Below are positions 35,001 to 36,281 of a stretch of 36,281 nucleotides of DNA, in pieces (the stretch's first letter is position 1; each line of letters starts with the position of its first letter). The stretch is from DATGIQ01 sp035295665 (GTDB lineage: Bacteria > Planctomycetota > Planctomycetia > Gemmatales > Gemmataceae), in contig DATGIQ010000427.1 in assembly GCA_035295665.1 (NCBI GenBank), positions 1 through 36,281 of the forward strand. Direction: 5' to 3'. Made by a program: the position numbers and the translations under genes. Below the pieces are notes generated by a model that made no database searches, had not been told where the DNA came from, and saw nothing but the letters and a program-made list of their open reading frames with translations.

Positions 35001-35058
35001 TGAGGAAGCGATTTTGATTGCGATTGCGGAGTCCGATGAGTTCTTCAATCGAACGTAG
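32044..35058 (+). CDS. Secreted cyclophilin-type peptidyl-prolyl isomerase with Ig-like and DUF4214 modules
   Basis: This 1004-residue protein has the planctomycete extracellular motif LEDLEDRCLLAAP near residues 27-39. A cyclophilin domain follows at about 92-245: FHRVVSNFVIQGGDPNG (Arg135, Gln143), TFNDEF, LANSGPDTNGSQFFVTL and AIFGQLVRGFDVL. The catalytic Arg and the Gln of SQFF are present, so prolyl isomerase activity is likely. Cadherin/Ig-like strands (250-395) come next, then two PKD-like modules with INWGD and IDWGDG (about 395-600). Two Ig-like Big_3-type repeats (SGTVTFQDGTTTLGTGTLDA, TGTVTFMDGTTTLGTGTLDA) run to about 795, and a DUF4214-like C-terminus (800-1004) ends the protein. 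The start was chosen because the motif lies close behind it. It would act outside the cell, a rare setting for a cyclophilin. Confidence 0.85.
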   Translation: MQIGLPRWLRRERNYQPQRRSLRPILEDLEDRCLLAAPVVDPINFTPLNIPAGKTLFVPVTATDADGNPLTYTATSSNSQITVTPRNNPHPYLKISVAGFGDMVFQLFDDLTPNTVATIEGLVKSEFYNNLTFHRVVSNFVIQGGDPNGNGTGGPGFTFNDEFNPSAIYSGNGQLGLANSGPDTNGSQFFVTLGPQRILDFNQAIFGQLVRGFDVLSKIDAVPVDSSDKPTTPVVITSASIIQDTTDTVLMLQAVPGATGSSTITVTASDGKGGTSTQTLTVQAMTDTTDDPPILGPVSNGVTPVNTPVTINLSSTDLQNDPVQYEAIVQGTNPGATATVNGNVVTVTPNAGFTGPVQVLVGVAQQGATGRGSAQGLFDTQIITVGVGDLALSATGVGVSASEGTSANGITVATFTDPDPNAAASDFTASINWGDSHVSAGTVTLGSGGMLTVAGTNTYKEAGTYPVKVTITDRLGAVATATSTGTVTDAPLTAQAATITAAAGVAGNHLLVATFTDNDPNATAGDYTATIDWGDGTSSAGTIVAGSTISFSVTGSHTYSTQGSFTASVTITDINTAGDVAGSTAAVTSAATVSQPIATTTTLTVSPTSSTVFGQAVVLTATVSAVASGSGTPSGTVTFQDGTTTLGTGTLDANGTATFTTTSLTAGTSHSLIAVYNGGGAFTGSTSSAITFSVNKADATVTVTASPNPATAGQATTFTAILTAVVPGSGTPTGTVTFMDGTTTLGTGTLDANGQATFQTSALTQGQHTITAVYAGDSNFNTATSTPLNLTVKAAPVATDQSYVTQLYQNLLGRAPDPQGLNTFTTALSQNSMSRAQVAETIATSDEGRTHEIQNLYQTYLARAADPVGLDLSLSFLKAGGPLQQVRAVILGSPEYFQSRSGSDDTTFLTNVYHDVLGRTVDAVGQSLGGQALAAGMDRVRFAEVVLSSAEGEQDLVQNYYTQLLNRTADGVGMAASTAAMAQGASEEAILIAIAESDEFFNRT

Positions 35059-35125
35059 AGAAGGATTTGCGATTGCCGGAGCGGTGGCGGGATTTGCTAA
35101 CTTTGTGAGGAGATGCCTTCCGTCC

Positions 35126-36108
35126 ACTTCAATGGGTCCACGGTCGGATAACCGTGGTTATGCGTCCGCGAGTACGCCGACCCCGAGGGCACCGAGTAGC
35201 TTCAATGGGTCCACGGTCGGATAACCGTGGTTATGTCGTGCCTTGAGGTCTTTGCAGAACTGGTCTTCCTGGGCTTCAATGGGTCCACGGTCGGATAACC
35301 GTGGTTATGCTACTTCCCTGCCGTCCTCTTCCTCACCATGCCAGGCGCTTCAATGGGTCCACGGTCGGATAACCGTGGTTATGTCCATGATCCTCGTGAT
35401 CGTCGCCTGAAGACCACTGGGCTTCAATGGGTCCACGGTCGGATAACCGTGGTTATGTAGGAGATAGCGCGTGGCAACGAACAAAGCCCGCAGCGCTTCA
35501 ATGGGTCCACGGTCGGATAACCGTGGTTATGGAAAATAGACCAGCCTTGCCGTATGACCAAAGCGGGCTTCAATGGGTCCACGGTCGGATAACCGTGGTT
35601 ATGCACTCACGATGCAGCCCACCAGGAAATGTATCAGGGCTTCAATGGGTCCACGGTCGGATAACCGTGGTTATGGAAGCAGCGGCAGAATCTCGCCCTG
35701 GTGGACCGGGCTTCAATGGGTCCACGGTCGGATAACCGTGGTTATGTCGCTCCAACTCCTCCCGGTCGGCGAAGTAGTCGTGCTTCAATGGGTCCACGGT
35801 CGGATAACCGTGGTTATATCATCGAGCTGGACTACCTAGATCCCACGGGCCAGGCTTCAATGGGTCCACGGTCGGATAACCGTGGTTATGGTCCCGGCCG
35901 TCGCACTTGGAGGATCGTACGATCATGCTTCAATGGGTCCACGGTCGGATAACCGTGGTTATGACTGGCGAGGTAGCGGGTAGTCCAATACTGGCCGCTG
36001 CTTCAATGGGTCCACGGTCGGATAACCGTGGTTATAGAGAAGTGCCCCGCGTCGGTGGTTGTGCCGGTTGACGCTTCAATGGGTCCACGGTCGGATAACC
36101 GTGGTTAT
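35126..36108 (-). CRISPR. CRISPR array, 14 repeats and 13 spacers
   Basis: Fourteen near-identical 36-base repeats start at 35126, 35199, 35273, 35347, 35421, 35495, 35567, 35639, 35710, 35782, 35854, 35927, 36000 and 36073. On the plus strand each begins GCTTCAATGGGTCCACGG and ends AACCGTGGTTAT; a 37th G is shared by 12 of 14. Spacers are 35-38 bases and all differ. CCACGGT pairs with ACCGTGG within the repeat. Read on the minus strand the repeat ends ATTGAAGC, the typical 5' handle of processed crRNAs in many type I and III systems. The only repeat with an altered end is the leftmost (A for G at 35126), as expected at the trailer. Transcription is therefore probably leftward from a leader right of 36108. 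No cas gene is in the window, and no spacer was seen to match it. Confidence 0.97.
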
Positions 36109-36109
36109 G

Positions 36110-36281
36110 TGACATGGGGAAATGTGTTGACGCCAACCGGGTTGCGAACCGACAGCTGATCGTTCCGATAGCAAGTGCCTTTTTCCGACATCCCATCGTT
36201 CCGGTGAGTGACTGTGGGCACCGACAGTAGCCGCGTGCTTTGGTGTCGGTTAATCATTCAATAACTTGTAGGGCCAGCGCT
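36110..36281 (-). promoter_or_regulatory. Probable CRISPR leader with phased repeats
   Basis: This stretch adjoins the repeat end inferred to be leader-proximal. On the plus strand CCGACA occurs at 36149, 36185 and 36221, exactly 36 bases apart. The first two copies extend to CCGACANNNNATCGTTCC with an intact ATCGTTCC half. The far end is AT-rich (GTTAATCATTCAATAACTTG), where a minus-strand promoter could lie. The window ends before any cas gene. Confidence 0.55.

Noticed and set aside
35427..35952. Open frames inside the array giving repeated MGPRSDNRGY peptides
   Set aside because: They are translations of the CRISPR repeats and spacers, with no ribosome site or independent coding signal.

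Overview
The window reads as chromosomal DNA of a planctomycete, most likely of the Gemmata group. This is inferred from gene content, not from a marker gene. The clues are high GC, an ECF sigma factor followed by a Ser/Thr kinase with a WD40 domain, two secreted proteins with the N-terminal LExR-type motif of planctomycete extracellular proteins and DUF4214-like C-termini, a DUF11 surface protein, and a kinase fused to a bacterial tubulin-like domain. No rRNA or tRNA gene was seen.

Layout. 1-440: C-terminus of a large Ig-like surface protein. 597-2090: ModF/PhrA-type double ABC ATPase. 2721-7052: sigma factor plus kinase-WD40 gene pair. 7217-8848: decayed DNA with a truncated YkgJ-like gene, a broken serine recombinase with its small upstream gene, and a transposase fragment. 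9182-11135: a Gfo/Idh/MocA-like membrane protein translationally coupled to bluB (lower ligand of vitamin B12). 11180-11629: ASCH-domain protein on the minus strand. 11861-15391: kinase-tubulin fusion, the most unusual gene here. 16021-17987: two small secreted proteins sharing a C-terminal domain. 18097-19851: DUF11 protein. 20022-22258: an EamA transporter divergent from an iron-type alcohol dehydrogenase. 22552-22851: a small Cys/aromatic-rich secreted protein. 22932-27162: a TIGR01212-like radical SAM gene divergent from FHA and comEC genes. 27419-29716: GAF-EI phosphotransferase (PtsP type). 29742-35058: two divergent large secreted proteins, one carrying a cyclophilin domain. 35126-36108: CRISPR array of 14 repeats, probably transcribed on the minus strand with its leader at the right edge. 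No cas gene lies inside the window.

The genes do not form one pathway. Recurrent themes are phospho-signalling (two Ser/Thr kinases, one FHA reader, one EI-type PEP phosphotransferase) and extracellular surface proteins. Three dispersed palindromic elements with a shared core (501-553, 22877-22931, 31841-31896) sit between genes. Several genes end at clear hairpin terminators.
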